This document shows positions 1 to 6,957 of a stretch of DNA of 15,908 bases, one piece after another. The position numbers were made by a program, and so were the translations under genes. The number at the start of each line of letters is the position of its first letter. Position 1 is the stretch's first letter. Under the pieces are notes generated by a model, which was given only the letters and a program-made list of their open reading frames with translations, searched no databases and was not told the origin of the DNA. Origin of the DNA: an uncultured Clostridia bacterium (lineage in GTDB: Bacteria > Bacillota_A > Clostridia > Oscillospirales > Oscillospiraceae); assembly GCA_946059285.1 (NCBI GenBank), contig CAMGMW010000006.1, positions 1 through 15,908 on the forward strand. Direction: 5' to 3'.

Positions 1-23
1 AACCACCCGGGTTCTAATACTGT

Positions 24-56
24 TTTCTGATAAAAATCTTTCATTTTTATCAGAAA
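24..56. repeat. Perfect 14-bp A/T-rich hairpin upstream of prs
   Basis: Arms 24-37 and 43-56 are exact reverse complements around a 5-base loop. The core GATAAAAA / TTTTTATC is shared with the hairpin at 100-134, so the two look like related copies. The sequence is far more A/T-rich than the surrounding genes. It could be the terminator of a gene before the window or a copy of a dispersed palindrome; the sequence alone does not decide. Confidence 0.7.
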
Positions 57-66
57 GGCGCCGCAG

Positions 67-87
67 TTTGCGGCGGCCCGCCGCAAA
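67..87. repeat. G/C-rich palindrome between the two A/T-rich hairpins
   Basis: TTTGCGGCGG (67-76) and CCGCCGCAAA (78-87) are exact reverse complements around one base. As RNA this would fold as an 8-bp stem with a 5-base loop. No T-tract follows on the plus strand, so a classical terminator is not clearly supported. Confidence 0.6.
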
Positions 88-99
88 AGCTGTCTCATA

Positions 100-134
100 A
101 GTTCTTGATAAAAAGCTTCTTTTTATCAAGAACT
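100..134. repeat. Perfect 16-bp hairpin directly upstream of prs
   Basis: Arms 100-115 and 119-134 are exact reverse complements with a 3-base loop. It shares the GATAAAAA / TTTTTATC core with the hairpin at 24-56. It ends only 30 bases before the prs start codon. A TATAAAAT-like stretch (137-144) follows, but no convincing -35 lies at 16-18 bases, so I do not call a promoter. The hairpin could be a terminator for an upstream gene or an element in the prs leader. Confidence 0.7.
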
Positions 135-163
135 AGTATAAAATAAAAATGAGGTAATTTACT

Positions 164-1129
164 ATGATCGCTCACGGAAAAGAAATCAAGGTTTTCTCCG
201 CCAACGCCAACATCCCCTTTGCGCAAGGTATCTGCGCGGAGCTGGGGCTGAATCTGGGCGACAGCGTCGTCACCGCCTTTGCGGATGGGGAGATCTCCGT
301 CTCCATTAACGAATCGGTACGCGGCTGTGATGTTTTCGTCGTGCAACCCACCTGCAAGCCCGTCAACAACAACCTGATGGAGCTGCTGATCATGATCGAT
401 GCTTTCCGCCGCGCCTCCGCCGGACGAATCACCGCGGTCATTCCCTATTTTGGTTATGCGCGTCAGGACCGGAAGGCTAAGGGTCGTGACCCCATTTCCG
501 CGAAGCTGGTCGCCAATCTTATTACCCGTGCCGGTGCGGACCGGGTGCTGACGATGGACCTGCACGCAGCGCAGATTCAGGGCTTTTTCGATATCCCTGT
601 GGACAATATGCTGGGCAACCCGCTCTTTACCCGTTATTACCTGTCAAAATTTGACGAGACCGTCTATAATCACGATGAGTTCTGTATTGTCTCACCGGAC
701 GTCGGCTCGGTGTCCCGTTCTCGCGCCTTTGCCGCCAAGGTCCACATGGGACTCGCCATTGTGGATAAGCGCCGTCAGCGCGCCAATATGTGCGAGGTCA
801 TGAACATCATCGGTGACGTGAAGGACAAAACCTGCATTCTCTATGACGATATCGTAGACACCGCGGGCTCTTTGTGCAACGCGGCACAGGCGATCAAGGA
901 GATCGGCGGAGCAAAAGAGGTCTATGCCTGCGCGACACACGGCGTGCTGTCCAACGATGCCTGTCAGAAGGTGGAAGACAGCTGCATCAAAGAGCTGATG
1001 CTTCTGAATACCATCCCGCTGCCCGACCATTATACCGGCAAGAAGATCCGTCAGCTCGACGCCGCTCCGATGTTTGCCAAGGCGATTACCCGTATCTACA
1101 ACGAGACTTCCATCTCCAGCTTGTTCTGA
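164..1129 (+). CDS. prs: Ribose-phosphate pyrophosphokinase (PRPP synthetase)
   Basis: This cytoplasmic enzyme transfers pyrophosphate from ATP to ribose-5-phosphate to make PRPP for purine, pyrimidine, histidine, tryptophan and NAD synthesis. The protein is 321 aa, the usual class I length. Visible motifs are the ATP-loop RQDRK at residues 100-104, the family signature starting D132-L-H with AAQIQGFF, and the PRPP-binding YDDIVDTAGS with D228/D229. The stretch SPDVGSVSRSR differs mildly from the more usual SPDVGGVxRAR form. GAGGT at 151-155 lies 8 bases before the ATG and fixes the start. The stop codon overlaps the start of pth in TGATG, so the two genes are one transcription unit. The order prs-pth-mfd matches the arrangement known from Bacillus and relatives. 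Confidence 0.97.
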   Translation: MIAHGKEIKVFSANANIPFAQGICAELGLNLGDSVVTAFADGEISVSINESVRGCDVFVVQPTCKPVNNNLMELLIMIDAFRRASAGRITAVIPYFGYARQDRKAKGRDPISAKLVANLITRAGADRVLTMDLHAAQIQGFFDIPVDNMLGNPLFTRYYLSKFDETVYNHDEFCIVSPDVGSVSRSRAFAAKVHMGLAIVDKRRQRANMCEVMNIIGDVKDKTCILYDDIVDTAGSLCNAAQAIKEIGGAKEVYACATHGVLSNDACQKVEDSCIKELMLLNTIPLPDHYTGKKIRQLDAAPMFAKAITRIYNETSISSLF

Positions 1130-1719
1130 TGCTGTTTCGGAAGCCTTCGTGTGACTGGCTCGTCGTCGGTCTGGGCAACCCCGGCGAGAACTATGCCCGT
1201 ACGCGGCATAATGTCGGCTTTCGTGCGCTTGACGCCCTTGCGCAAACGCTCGGCGTGAAGGTCGACCGCGCCAAATTCCGCGGACTTTACGGTCAGGGGA
1301 CATGGCGCGGACAAAAGCTCGTTTTGCTGAAGCCGCAGACATTTATGAACAGCTCCGGGTTGTCCGTGATGGACGCGGCGCGGTTTTACAAGCTGCCGCC
1401 GGAGCGGGTGCTGGTGATTTTTGACGATATTTCGCTGAAGGTCGGACGTCTGCGCGTCCGCGCCGACGGTTCCGCCGGCGGTCACAACGGCATTAAGTCC
1501 ATCATCGGCTGCCTGAACAGCCAGAGCTTTCCGCGGGTGAAGATCGGCGTGGGCGCAAAGCCGCACCCCGACTATGATCTTGCCGACTGGGTGCTGTCCA
1601 ATTTTCCCGCGGACGAGGACAAACTCATTGACGCTGCCGCCGGACATGCCGCCGATGCGGCGCTGGAGCTGATCGAAAACGGCGTGCAGTCCGCCGCCGG
1701 AAAGTATAACGGCAAATAA
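1129..1719 (+). CDS. pth: Peptidyl-tRNA hydrolase
   Basis: Pth cleaves the ester bond of peptidyl-tRNAs that drop off ribosomes, freeing tRNA for reuse in the cytoplasm. From the ATG at 1129 the protein is 196 aa, a normal length. It starts with LVVGLGNPG (residues 11-19) and has the catalytic His27 in RTRHNVGF, Asn74 in KPQTFMNSSG, Asp99/Asp100 in FDDISL, and GGHNGIKSI. The open frame extends upstream to 874, but that part overlaps prs and carries no Pth homology, so 1129 is chosen. There is no Shine-Dalgarno at this start; translation most likely depends on coupling through the TGATG overlap with prs. The terminator-like hairpin at 1743-1772 probably ends the unit. Confidence 0.96.
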   Translation: MLFRKPSCDWLVVGLGNPGENYARTRHNVGFRALDALAQTLGVKVDRAKFRGLYGQGTWRGQKLVLLKPQTFMNSSGLSVMDAARFYKLPPERVLVIFDDISLKVGRLRVRADGSAGGHNGIKSIIGCLNSQSFPRVKIGVGAKPHPDYDLADWVLSNFPADEDKLIDAAAGHAADAALELIENGVQSAAGKYNGK

Positions 1720-1742
1720 TAGGTCGAATAACATGGAATTTC

Positions 1743-1775
1743 ACGGAAAACGGGGCGTTGCCCCGCTTTCCGCGT
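1743..1775 (+). terminator. Hairpin after pth, probable end of prs-pth
   Basis: CGGAAAACGGGGC (1744-1756) pairs with 1760-1772 with one A-C mismatch and a GTT loop. It begins 24 bases after the pth stop. There is no clean T-tract, so termination is probable but not certain. Confidence 0.5.
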
Positions 1776-1848
1776 TCCTGCGTGCGCAGAAAGCCGCACC
1801 GCAAGATCCGCCCGCCGGCGGCTGGTGACCGGCAGCTAATGCTAACCA

Positions 1849-1873
1849 CCGCTTAGAATATACATTTAGGCGG
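1849..1873 (+). other. Possible hairpin in the pth-mfd gap
   Basis: CCGCTTAG (1849-1856) can pair with TTAGGCGG (1866-1873) over 8 positions, two of them G-U, with a 9-base loop. It sits between two stronger hairpins and could be part of one structured RNA. I do not recognise it as a known RNA family. Confidence 0.3.
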
Positions 1874-1876
1874 CGG

Positions 1877-1906
1877 CACCGCGCCGAAAACGGCGCGGTG
1901 TGTTTT
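1877..1906 (+). terminator. Rho-independent terminator in the pth-mfd gap
   Basis: A perfect 10-bp G/C-rich stem (1877-1886 with 1891-1900) with an AAAA loop is followed at once by TGTTTT. This has the form of an intrinsic terminator on the plus strand. It may be a second terminator for prs-pth, or the end of a small transcript lying between the two hairpins. Confidence 0.65.
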
Positions 1907-1935
1907 CACGATTAAGGTAAGAATCGAGAAAACAC
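1900..1935. repeat. 14-bp inverted repeat overlapping the terminator tail
   Basis: Arms 1900-1913 and 1922-1935 are reverse complements with one A-A mismatch and an 8-base loop. The left arm contains the T-tract of the terminator at 1877-1906, so the two structures share bases. Confidence 0.5.
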
Positions 1936-1953
1936 GTCTTATTCAATCACCGA

Positions 1954-1994
1954 TGCGCTTCGCGCAATGAAAATGGATATGTCCATTTTCATTG
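1954..1994. repeat. Hairpin pair just upstream of mfd
   Basis: A small hairpin TGCGC-TTC-GCGCA (1954-1966) abuts a perfect 13-bp hairpin (1965-1977 with 1982-1994, loop TATG), sharing bases 1965-1966. The right side ends 31 bases before the mfd ATG. The A/T-rich perfect stem looks like the other intergenic palindromes in this window and may be a copy of a dispersed repeat. Confidence 0.6.
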
Positions 1995-2025
1995 GGGATT
2001 GGTATAACCAAACGGAGGTGTTTTT

Positions 2026-5000
2026 ATGGAATTACTGCTCAGCGCCCTGCAGGCTCTGCCGGATTACCGCCGGCTGCTGCAATGCGTCGAACAAAACGGT
2101 GCCGCCGGTGTGTCCGGTGCAGCACAGATCAACCGCAGTCATCTGATCGCCGCGCTCTGTCATGACACAGGGCGTCCCGCCGTCATCGTCTGCCAGGATG
2201 AGCTTGCCGCACGGCGCACCCAGTCGGAGCTTGCGGCGTTTCTGGGCACGGAAGCACCGATTCTTCCCTCCCGTGACCTGACCTTCTACGACGCCTCCGC
2301 CATCTCCCGCGGCTGGGAGCACAAGCGTCTGCGCCAGCTCTACGATCTCGCACGAGGCGAGACAAAACTGCAAATTGTCACATGGGAGGCGCTTGCTCTG
2401 CGGACGATGCCGAAGGAGCAGCTTTTTTCTTCGGCGCTGACCCTTCCCATCGGCGCACAGTATGCCATGGACGCGCTGACGGAGCGTCTGGTCCACGCGG
2501 GCTACTCCCGCGGTACGATGGTCGAGGGCGTGGGACAGTTTTCTGTCCGCGGCGGCATTTTGGATGTTTTTTCTCCCGCTTATGACACGCCGGTGCGGAT
2601 CGAATTCTTCGGCGACGAGATCGACGCGATGGGCTTTTTCGATGTCCTAACCCAGCGCCGGACGGAAAATATCACCGAATGCCTGCTGCTGCCGGTAGCC
2701 GAGACGCTGCCGCATCTGCATCCCGACGGTCTGGCGGGTCTGGTCAGTGACCTGAACGCCCTGCAGAGCCGCCTTTCGCGTCGGCGCGTCCCCAACGAGG
2801 CGCTGCTGCGCACGCTGCGTGCGGACACGCAGGCATTGGAAAGCGGCGTGAGCTTTTCCGCCGCGGACCGCTATATGGCGCTGATCTATCCGGAGTTCGC
2901 CTGTGCCGCAGACTATATCCCCGCAGACACCGCCGTGTTCTTCTGCGACCACGGCAATCTGCGCCGCACGGCACAGCGGCAGCAGGAGGAGCAGGGAATG
3001 ATGCTCGACAGCCTGCTGCAATCGGGCATTCTGTGCGGCGAACTGTGCGAATTTTCCGCCGATTGGGAGGGCTTGTGCGACCGTCTGAAGGGACACGCCG
3101 CCGTATTCCTTGACTCCTTCCTTGCCGCATCCTATCCCCGCGGCCTGCAGCCAAAAACGCTCATCAGCATCACGGCAAAGCAGCTTCCCTCCTACGGCGG
3201 CAATCTGGACGTTGCGGTGACCGATCTGGCGTTTTATCAGAAAAACGAATTTGCCGCTCTTGTCCTGTGCGGCAACCGCCGCCGGGGAGAGATTCTGGCG
3301 CAGCAGCTTCGCGAAAAGAACATCTCCGCGTTCCTCGCCTTTCCGCTGACGCATCTGCCGCAGCCGGGTCAGATCCTGCTGGCGGAGGGCGCGCTGCCCA
3401 ACGGTATGGAATATCCCGAGCTGCGCCTTGCCATCCTCACGGAGGGGCAGCTTCTGGCACAGCCTGTGCAAGCATCCCGCAAAAAACGGCAAAAAGCGAC
3501 CAACCGCCAGAAGCTGAACTCCTTTACCGACCTGACCCCCGGCGATCTGATCGTCCACGAATACCACGGCATCGGAAAATATGTCTGCATGGAGCAGATG
3601 AAGATTGACGGCGCGATCAAGGATTATGTGAAGATCGCCTATCAGGGAAGCGATACGCTTTACGTCCCCGCGACGCAGTTGGACCTGATCTCCAAATACA
3701 TCGGCGGCGGCGAGGATGCGCCGGTCAAGCTCAACAGACTGGGTGGCGACCAGTGGCAGAAGACGAAGGCAAAGGCAAAGTCCGCCGCAAAGGATCTGGC
3801 CGCGGGACTCATCAAGCTCTACGCCGAGCGCAAGCGGTGCATGGGCTACGCTTTTGCCGCCGATACCCCGTGGCAGGCGGAGTTCGAGCAGAATTTTCTC
3901 TACGCGGAGACAGACGATCAGCTCCGCTGCATCGACGAGATCAAGAGCGATATGGAAGCGCCCCAGCCGATGGACCGGCTTTTGTGCGGCGATGTCGGCT
4001 TCGGTAAGACGGAAGTTGCGCTCCGCGCCGCCATGAAAGCCATTCTGGATGGCAAGCAGGTGGCGATTTTAGTCCCCACCACCGTCCTTGCCCAGCAGCA
4101 CTATGCCACCGCCGTCAACCGCTTCCGCGGCTTTCCGGTCAATATCGGCGTGCTCTCCCGCTTCTGCACGGCGGCACAGCAGAAAAAGACCCTATCCGAT
4201 CTGCGGACAGGGACACTGGATCTGATCGTCGGCACACATAAGCTGCTGCAAAAGGATGTCGTCTTCAAGGATCTGGGACTGCTGATTGTGGATGAGGAGC
4301 AGCGTTTCGGCGTGAGCCACAAGGAAAAATTAAAGGAGCTTTCACGCGGTGTGGATGTTTTGACCTTATCGGCAACGCCCATCCCCCGCACGCTGAACAT
4401 GGCGCTGTCCGGTCTGCGGGATATGTCCACCATTGAAGAGCCGCCTCACGACCGCTATCCGGTGCAGACCTTTGTGCTGGAATATGCCGAGCCGGTACTG
4501 AACGACGCAATGCGCCGCGAGATCGAGCGGGGCGGACAGGTCTATTTTCTCCACAATCGGGTGGAAACCATCGCCCAATGCGCCGCACGGATCAAAAAAG
4601 CCCTCCCCGACGCGGAGATCGCCGTCGCCCACGGCAAGATGTCCGAGGACGAACTGAGCGACGTGATGCAGCGCATGGCGGACGGTGAAATCCAAATCCT
4701 CGTCTGCACCACCATCATTGAAACGGGCATCGATATTCCAAATGTGAACACGCTGATCATCGAGGACGCCGACAAGCTGGGGCTGGCGCAGCTGCACCAA
4801 ATCCGCGGACGCGTCGGACGCAGCAGCCGTCACGCCTTTGCCTATCTGACCTTCCGCCGCGGCAAGGTGCTGACAGAGGTTGCGGAAAAGCGGCTGAACG
4901 CCATCCGCGATTACGCGGAGTTCGGCTCCGGCTTCAAGATCGCCATGCGCGACCTCGAGATCCGGGGCGCGGGCAATCTGCTCGGCGCGGCGCAGTCGGG

Positions 5001-5550
5001 ACACATGCTGTCCGTCGGTTATGACCTGTATCTGAAGCTGCTGGAGGAAGCGGTGCTGGAGGAACGGGGCGAGAAGCCTGTGGAGGAAGTGAGCTGCACC
5101 GCGGATCTGGACGTGACAGCGAACATTGACAAGCAATACGTTACCTCCGGCGAGCAGCGGATGGATCTGTACCGCCGCATGGCGGCGATCCGCTCGCAGG
5201 AGGATGCCGACGAGCTGCTTGACGAGATCGTCGACCGCTATGGCGACCCGCCGAAGGGCGTGATGAATCTGATCGCCATTGCGCTTCTGCGGGCAAAGGC
5301 GGCCGCCGTGGGTATTTGCGACCTGACGCAGAAGGGACGCACGCTCCGCCTGACACTGTCAAAATTCGACTTTGAAACCGTGTCCGCCGTATGCGAAGCA
5401 TACAAAAAACGGGTATTTTTGCTTCCAAACGCGGAAAAGCCCACGCTGACGCTGCAGCTTGCCGCAGGAGAAAACCCGCTGCAGGCGGCGGAGCAGTTGG
5501 TGCAGAAATTTCATACATCCGCGAGGAATCATCCCGCCGCCCCGGACTGA
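2026..5550 (+). CDS. mfd: Transcription-repair coupling factor Mfd
   Basis: Mfd is a cytoplasmic ATP-driven DNA translocase that pushes stalled RNA polymerase off damaged DNA and recruits UvrA. The protein has 1174 aa, close to the size of known Mfd proteins. The N-terminal part resembles the UvrB-like damage-recognition module (for example RGGILDVFSP and RIEFFGDEID). The RNA-polymerase-interacting domain is recognisable around residues 505-565 (VHEYHGIGKY at 510). The RecG-like motor follows: Walker A GDVGFGKTE (655-663), DEEQ box (756-759), SATPIPRT from 782, then VGRSSRHAFAYL. The C-terminal TRCF domain contains EQRMDLYRRMA. GGAGGTG at 2014-2020 lies 5 bases before the ATG. A strong terminator follows the stop by 14 bases. 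All key motor residues are intact. Confidence 0.98.
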   Translation: MELLLSALQALPDYRRLLQCVEQNGAAGVSGAAQINRSHLIAALCHDTGRPAVIVCQDELAARRTQSELAAFLGTEAPILPSRDLTFYDASAISRGWEHKRLRQLYDLARGETKLQIVTWEALALRTMPKEQLFSSALTLPIGAQYAMDALTERLVHAGYSRGTMVEGVGQFSVRGGILDVFSPAYDTPVRIEFFGDEIDAMGFFDVLTQRRTENITECLLLPVAETLPHLHPDGLAGLVSDLNALQSRLSRRRVPNEALLRTLRADTQALESGVSFSAADRYMALIYPEFACAADYIPADTAVFFCDHGNLRRTAQRQQEEQGMMLDSLLQSGILCGELCEFSADWEGLCDRLKGHAAVFLDSFLAASYPRGLQPKTLISITAKQLPSYGGNLDVAVTDLAFYQKNEFAALVLCGNRRRGEILAQQLREKNISAFLAFPLTHLPQPGQILLAEGALPNGMEYPELRLAILTEGQLLAQPVQASRKKRQKATNRQKLNSFTDLTPGDLIVHEYHGIGKYVCMEQMKIDGAIKDYVKIAYQGSDTLYVPATQLDLISKYIGGGEDAPVKLNRLGGDQWQKTKAKAKSAAKDLAAGLIKLYAERKRCMGYAFAADTPWQAEFEQNFLYAETDDQLRCIDEIKSDMEAPQPMDRLLCGDVGFGKTEVALRAAMKAILDGKQVAILVPTTVLAQQHYATAVNRFRGFPVNIGVLSRFCTAAQQKKTLSDLRTGTLDLIVGTHKLLQKDVVFKDLGLLIVDEEQRFGVSHKEKLKELSRGVDVLTLSATPIPRTLNMALSGLRDMSTIEEPPHDRYPVQTFVLEYAEPVLNDAMRREIERGGQVYFLHNRVETIAQCAARIKKALPDAEIAVAHGKMSEDELSDVMQRMADGEIQILVCTTIIETGIDIPNVNTLIIEDADKLGLAQLHQIRGRVGRSSRHAFAYLTFRRGKVLTEVAEKRLNAIRDYAEFGSGFKIAMRDLEIRGAGNLLGAAQSGHMLSVGYDLYLKLLEEAVLEERGEKPVEEVSCTADLDVTANIDKQYVTSGEQRMDLYRRMAAIRSQEDADELLDEIVDRYGDPPKGVMNLIAIALLRAKAAAVGICDLTQKGRTLRLTLSKFDFETVSAVCEAYKKRVFLLPNAEKPTLTLQLAAGENPLQAAEQLVQKFHTSARNHPAAPD

Positions 5551-5564
5551 CACAATAACACACA

Positions 5565-5603
5565 AAAAGCCCCGGTCCCGCACAACGCAGGATCGGGGCT
5601 TTT
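5565..5603. terminator. Terminator between mfd and fba, probably bidirectional
   Basis: Arms 5565-5578 and 5590-5603 pair over 14 bases with one G-U, around an 11-base loop. The stem is G/C-rich inside and flanked by A's on the left and T's on the right, so it can act for mfd (plus) and for the convergent fba (minus). The MITE-like element starts two bases after the right arm, and the T-tract overlaps its flanking direct repeat. Confidence 0.85.
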
Positions 5604-5604
5604 G

Positions 5605-5765
5605 GGAAGCTCTGAATAATGAGGTAAGAGCTGACAGCAGAAGATTTTGGCTCAGACGAAAGTTTTGGAAATGCGGGAATACTGGATGTATTTCCCATTT
5701 TCAAAACTGCGCGGATGGGGCAAAAGATTCGCTGTTCAGCCGAAACCGAATTGTTCAGAGTTTCC
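5605..5765. mobile_element. MITE-like palindromic element, 161 bp, with 4-bp flanking repeat
   Basis: The ends GGAAGCTCTGAATAAT (5605-5620) and the reverse complement of 5750-5765 match at 14 of 16 positions. The element is flanked directly by TTTG on both sides (5601-5604 and 5766-5769), as expected of a target-site duplication. Inside, nearly the whole length is a long imperfect palindrome. The central hairpin pairs 5661-5681 with 5689-5708 over 20 pairs with one bulge and two G-U, leaving a 7-base loop. Further out, GCTGA/CAGC/TTTTG blocks also mirror each other. It has no credible gene of its own. Removing the element and one TTTG restores a continuous terminator tail. The size, terminal repeats and lack of transposase fit a non-autonomous MITE; the parent transposon is unknown. 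Confidence 0.75.
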
Positions 5766-5793
5766 TTTGTTCTATACCTATACAAGCGCAGGA

Positions 5794-6732
5794 TTACGCC
5801 TTGCCGTCGCAGCCGAGGACGTCGATGAGCTTATGCTTCACCATCTCCTTGATGTTGGCGCGGGCGGGCTTGAGATACTGCCGCGGATCGAAATGATCCG
5901 GATGCTCCGCAAAGTACTTGCGGATCGTACCGGTCATGGCAAGCCGCAGGTCGGAGTCGATGTTGATCTTGCACACCGCCATGCGGGCGGCCTCACGGAG
6001 CTGATCCTCGGGAACGCCGATGGCGCCGGGCATCGCACCGCCGAAGGCATTGATCATTTCCACATACTCCTGCGGGACGGAGGAAGATCCGTGCAGCACA
6101 ATGGGGAATTCAGGCAGGCGCCTTGCCACCTCTTCGAGGATGTCAAAGCGGAGCTGGGGTTTCGTGCCGGGCTTGAACTTGTATGCGCCGTGGCTGGTGC
6201 CGATGGCAATGGCGAGGGAATCGCAGCCGGTCCGGGTGACGAATTCCTCAACCTCCTCGGGACGGGTATAGGAGGAAGCCTCCGCGGAGACATTGACCTC
6301 GTCCTCGATACCCGCCAGCGTGCCGAGCTCTGCCTCGACGACGACGCCGTGATCATGGGCGTATTCCACAACGCGTCTGGTCTGGGCGATGTTCTCCTCA
6401 AACGGCAGGCTGGAGCCGTCGATCATGACGGAGGTAAAGCCGCCGTCGATGCAGCTCTTGCAGGTTTCGAAATCGGGACCGTGATCCAGATGCAGCGCGA
6501 TGGGGATCTCCGGATTCTCAATGACCGCCGCCTCGACCAGCTTCAGCAGGTAGGTGTGGTTGGCGTAGGCACGGGCGCCCTTTGAAACCTGAAGGATGAC
6601 CGGTGCCTTCACCTCAGCGCAGGCCTCGGTGATGCCCTGCACGATCTCCATATTGTTGACGTTGAACGCGCCGATGGCGTAGCCGCCGTCATAGGCCTTT
6701 TTGAACATTTCTTTGGTTGTTACCAGAGGCAT
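5794..6732 (-). CDS. fba: Class II fructose-1,6-bisphosphate aldolase
   Basis: This zinc-dependent cytoplasmic aldolase splits fructose-1,6-bisphosphate into glyceraldehyde-3-phosphate and dihydroxyacetone phosphate in glycolysis and runs the reverse in gluconeogenesis. The protein from 6732 has 312 aa. It shows the class II pattern: GAFNVNNMEIVQ (21-32), HLDHG with catalytic Asp83 and zinc ligand His84, EAELG with Glu135, GTSHGAYK with His181, LHGSSS with His213, and KINIDSD near the C-terminus. It resembles the family shared by many bacteria and amitochondriate protists. The open frame continues upstream to 6879, but AAAGGAG ends about 9 bases before 6732, and a promoter lies inside the upstream extension, so 6732 is the start. 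It runs convergent to mfd and divergent from argS. Confidence 0.96.
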   Translation of the reverse strand: MPLVTTKEMFKKAYDGGYAIGAFNVNNMEIVQGITEACAEVKAPVILQVSKGARAYANHTYLLKLVEAAVIENPEIPIALHLDHGPDFETCKSCIDGGFTSVMIDGSSLPFEENIAQTRRVVEYAHDHGVVVEAELGTLAGIEDEVNVSAEASSYTRPEEVEEFVTRTGCDSLAIAIGTSHGAYKFKPGTKPQLRFDILEEVARRLPEFPIVLHGSSSVPQEYVEMINAFGGAMPGAIGVPEDQLREAARMAVCKINIDSDLRLAMTGTIRKYFAEHPDHFDPRQYLKPARANIKEMVKHKLIDVLGCDGKA

Positions 6733-6769
6733 AATCAAAACACTCCTTTTGTGTATTTGTTCCGTCCGT

Positions 6770-6797
6770 ATTATAGCATAACCGTCCAAAATTGCAA
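6770..6797 (-). promoter_or_regulatory. Promoter of fba
   Basis: On the minus strand TTGCAA (6797-6792) is followed after 16 bases by a perfect TATAAT (6775-6770), preceded by TGC as an extended -10. It lies about 40 bases upstream of the fba ATG and fits a housekeeping sigma factor. Confidence 0.8.
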
Positions 6798-6877
6798 TAG
6801 TCTGTAAATAAATTGCACATTTTCTGGCAAAAGCCGAAATTGCGGTCCAATCCAGCGGCGGATTTGTTGAAAATTGC
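6789..6877. promoter_or_regulatory. Four copies of AAATTGC in the fba-argS intergenic region
   Basis: AAATTGC occurs at 6789-6795, 6810-6816, 6837-6843 and 6871-6877, all on the plus strand. The first two are spaced 21 bases (two helical turns). The first overlaps the fba -35. They could be binding sites for a regulator of the divergent pair, but A/T-rich promoter DNA may repeat such short words by chance. Confidence 0.3.
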
Positions 6878-6896
6878 ATTTGCCTCAGTCACGGGG

Positions 6897-6925
6897 TAGA
6901 CTTTCACGCGGATTTTTGGTATAAT
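6897..6925 (+). promoter_or_regulatory. Promoter of argS
   Basis: TAGACT (6897-6902), a 17-base spacer and a perfect TATAAT (6920-6925) with an extended TGG in front. The start of transcription would be near 6932, leaving a leader of only about 26 bases. That is too short for a T-box riboswitch, which is often found on aminoacyl-tRNA synthetase genes in this group. Confidence 0.8.
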
Positions 6926-6957
6926 ATTCAGTAATTTGATGTAAGGAGCTTTCACTT

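Noticed and set aside
1129..1719. Starting pth at the upstream limit of its open frame (874)
   Set aside because: The upstream part overlaps prs in another frame and has no Pth-like sequence; the conserved N-terminus begins just after 1129.
2001..2010. TGGTATAAC as a promoter for mfd
   Set aside because: It resembles an extended -10, but transcription would start at about the ribosome binding site and no suitable -35 is present.
5647..6585. A 312-codon plus-strand frame running through the MITE-like element and opposite fba
   Set aside because: It begins inside the palindromic element and continues antisense to a well-supported aldolase; there is no ribosome binding site or domain.
6926..6957. 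A T-box riboswitch in front of argS
   Set aside because: The clear promoter leaves only about 26 bases of leader, with no specifier stem, T-box sequence or terminator.
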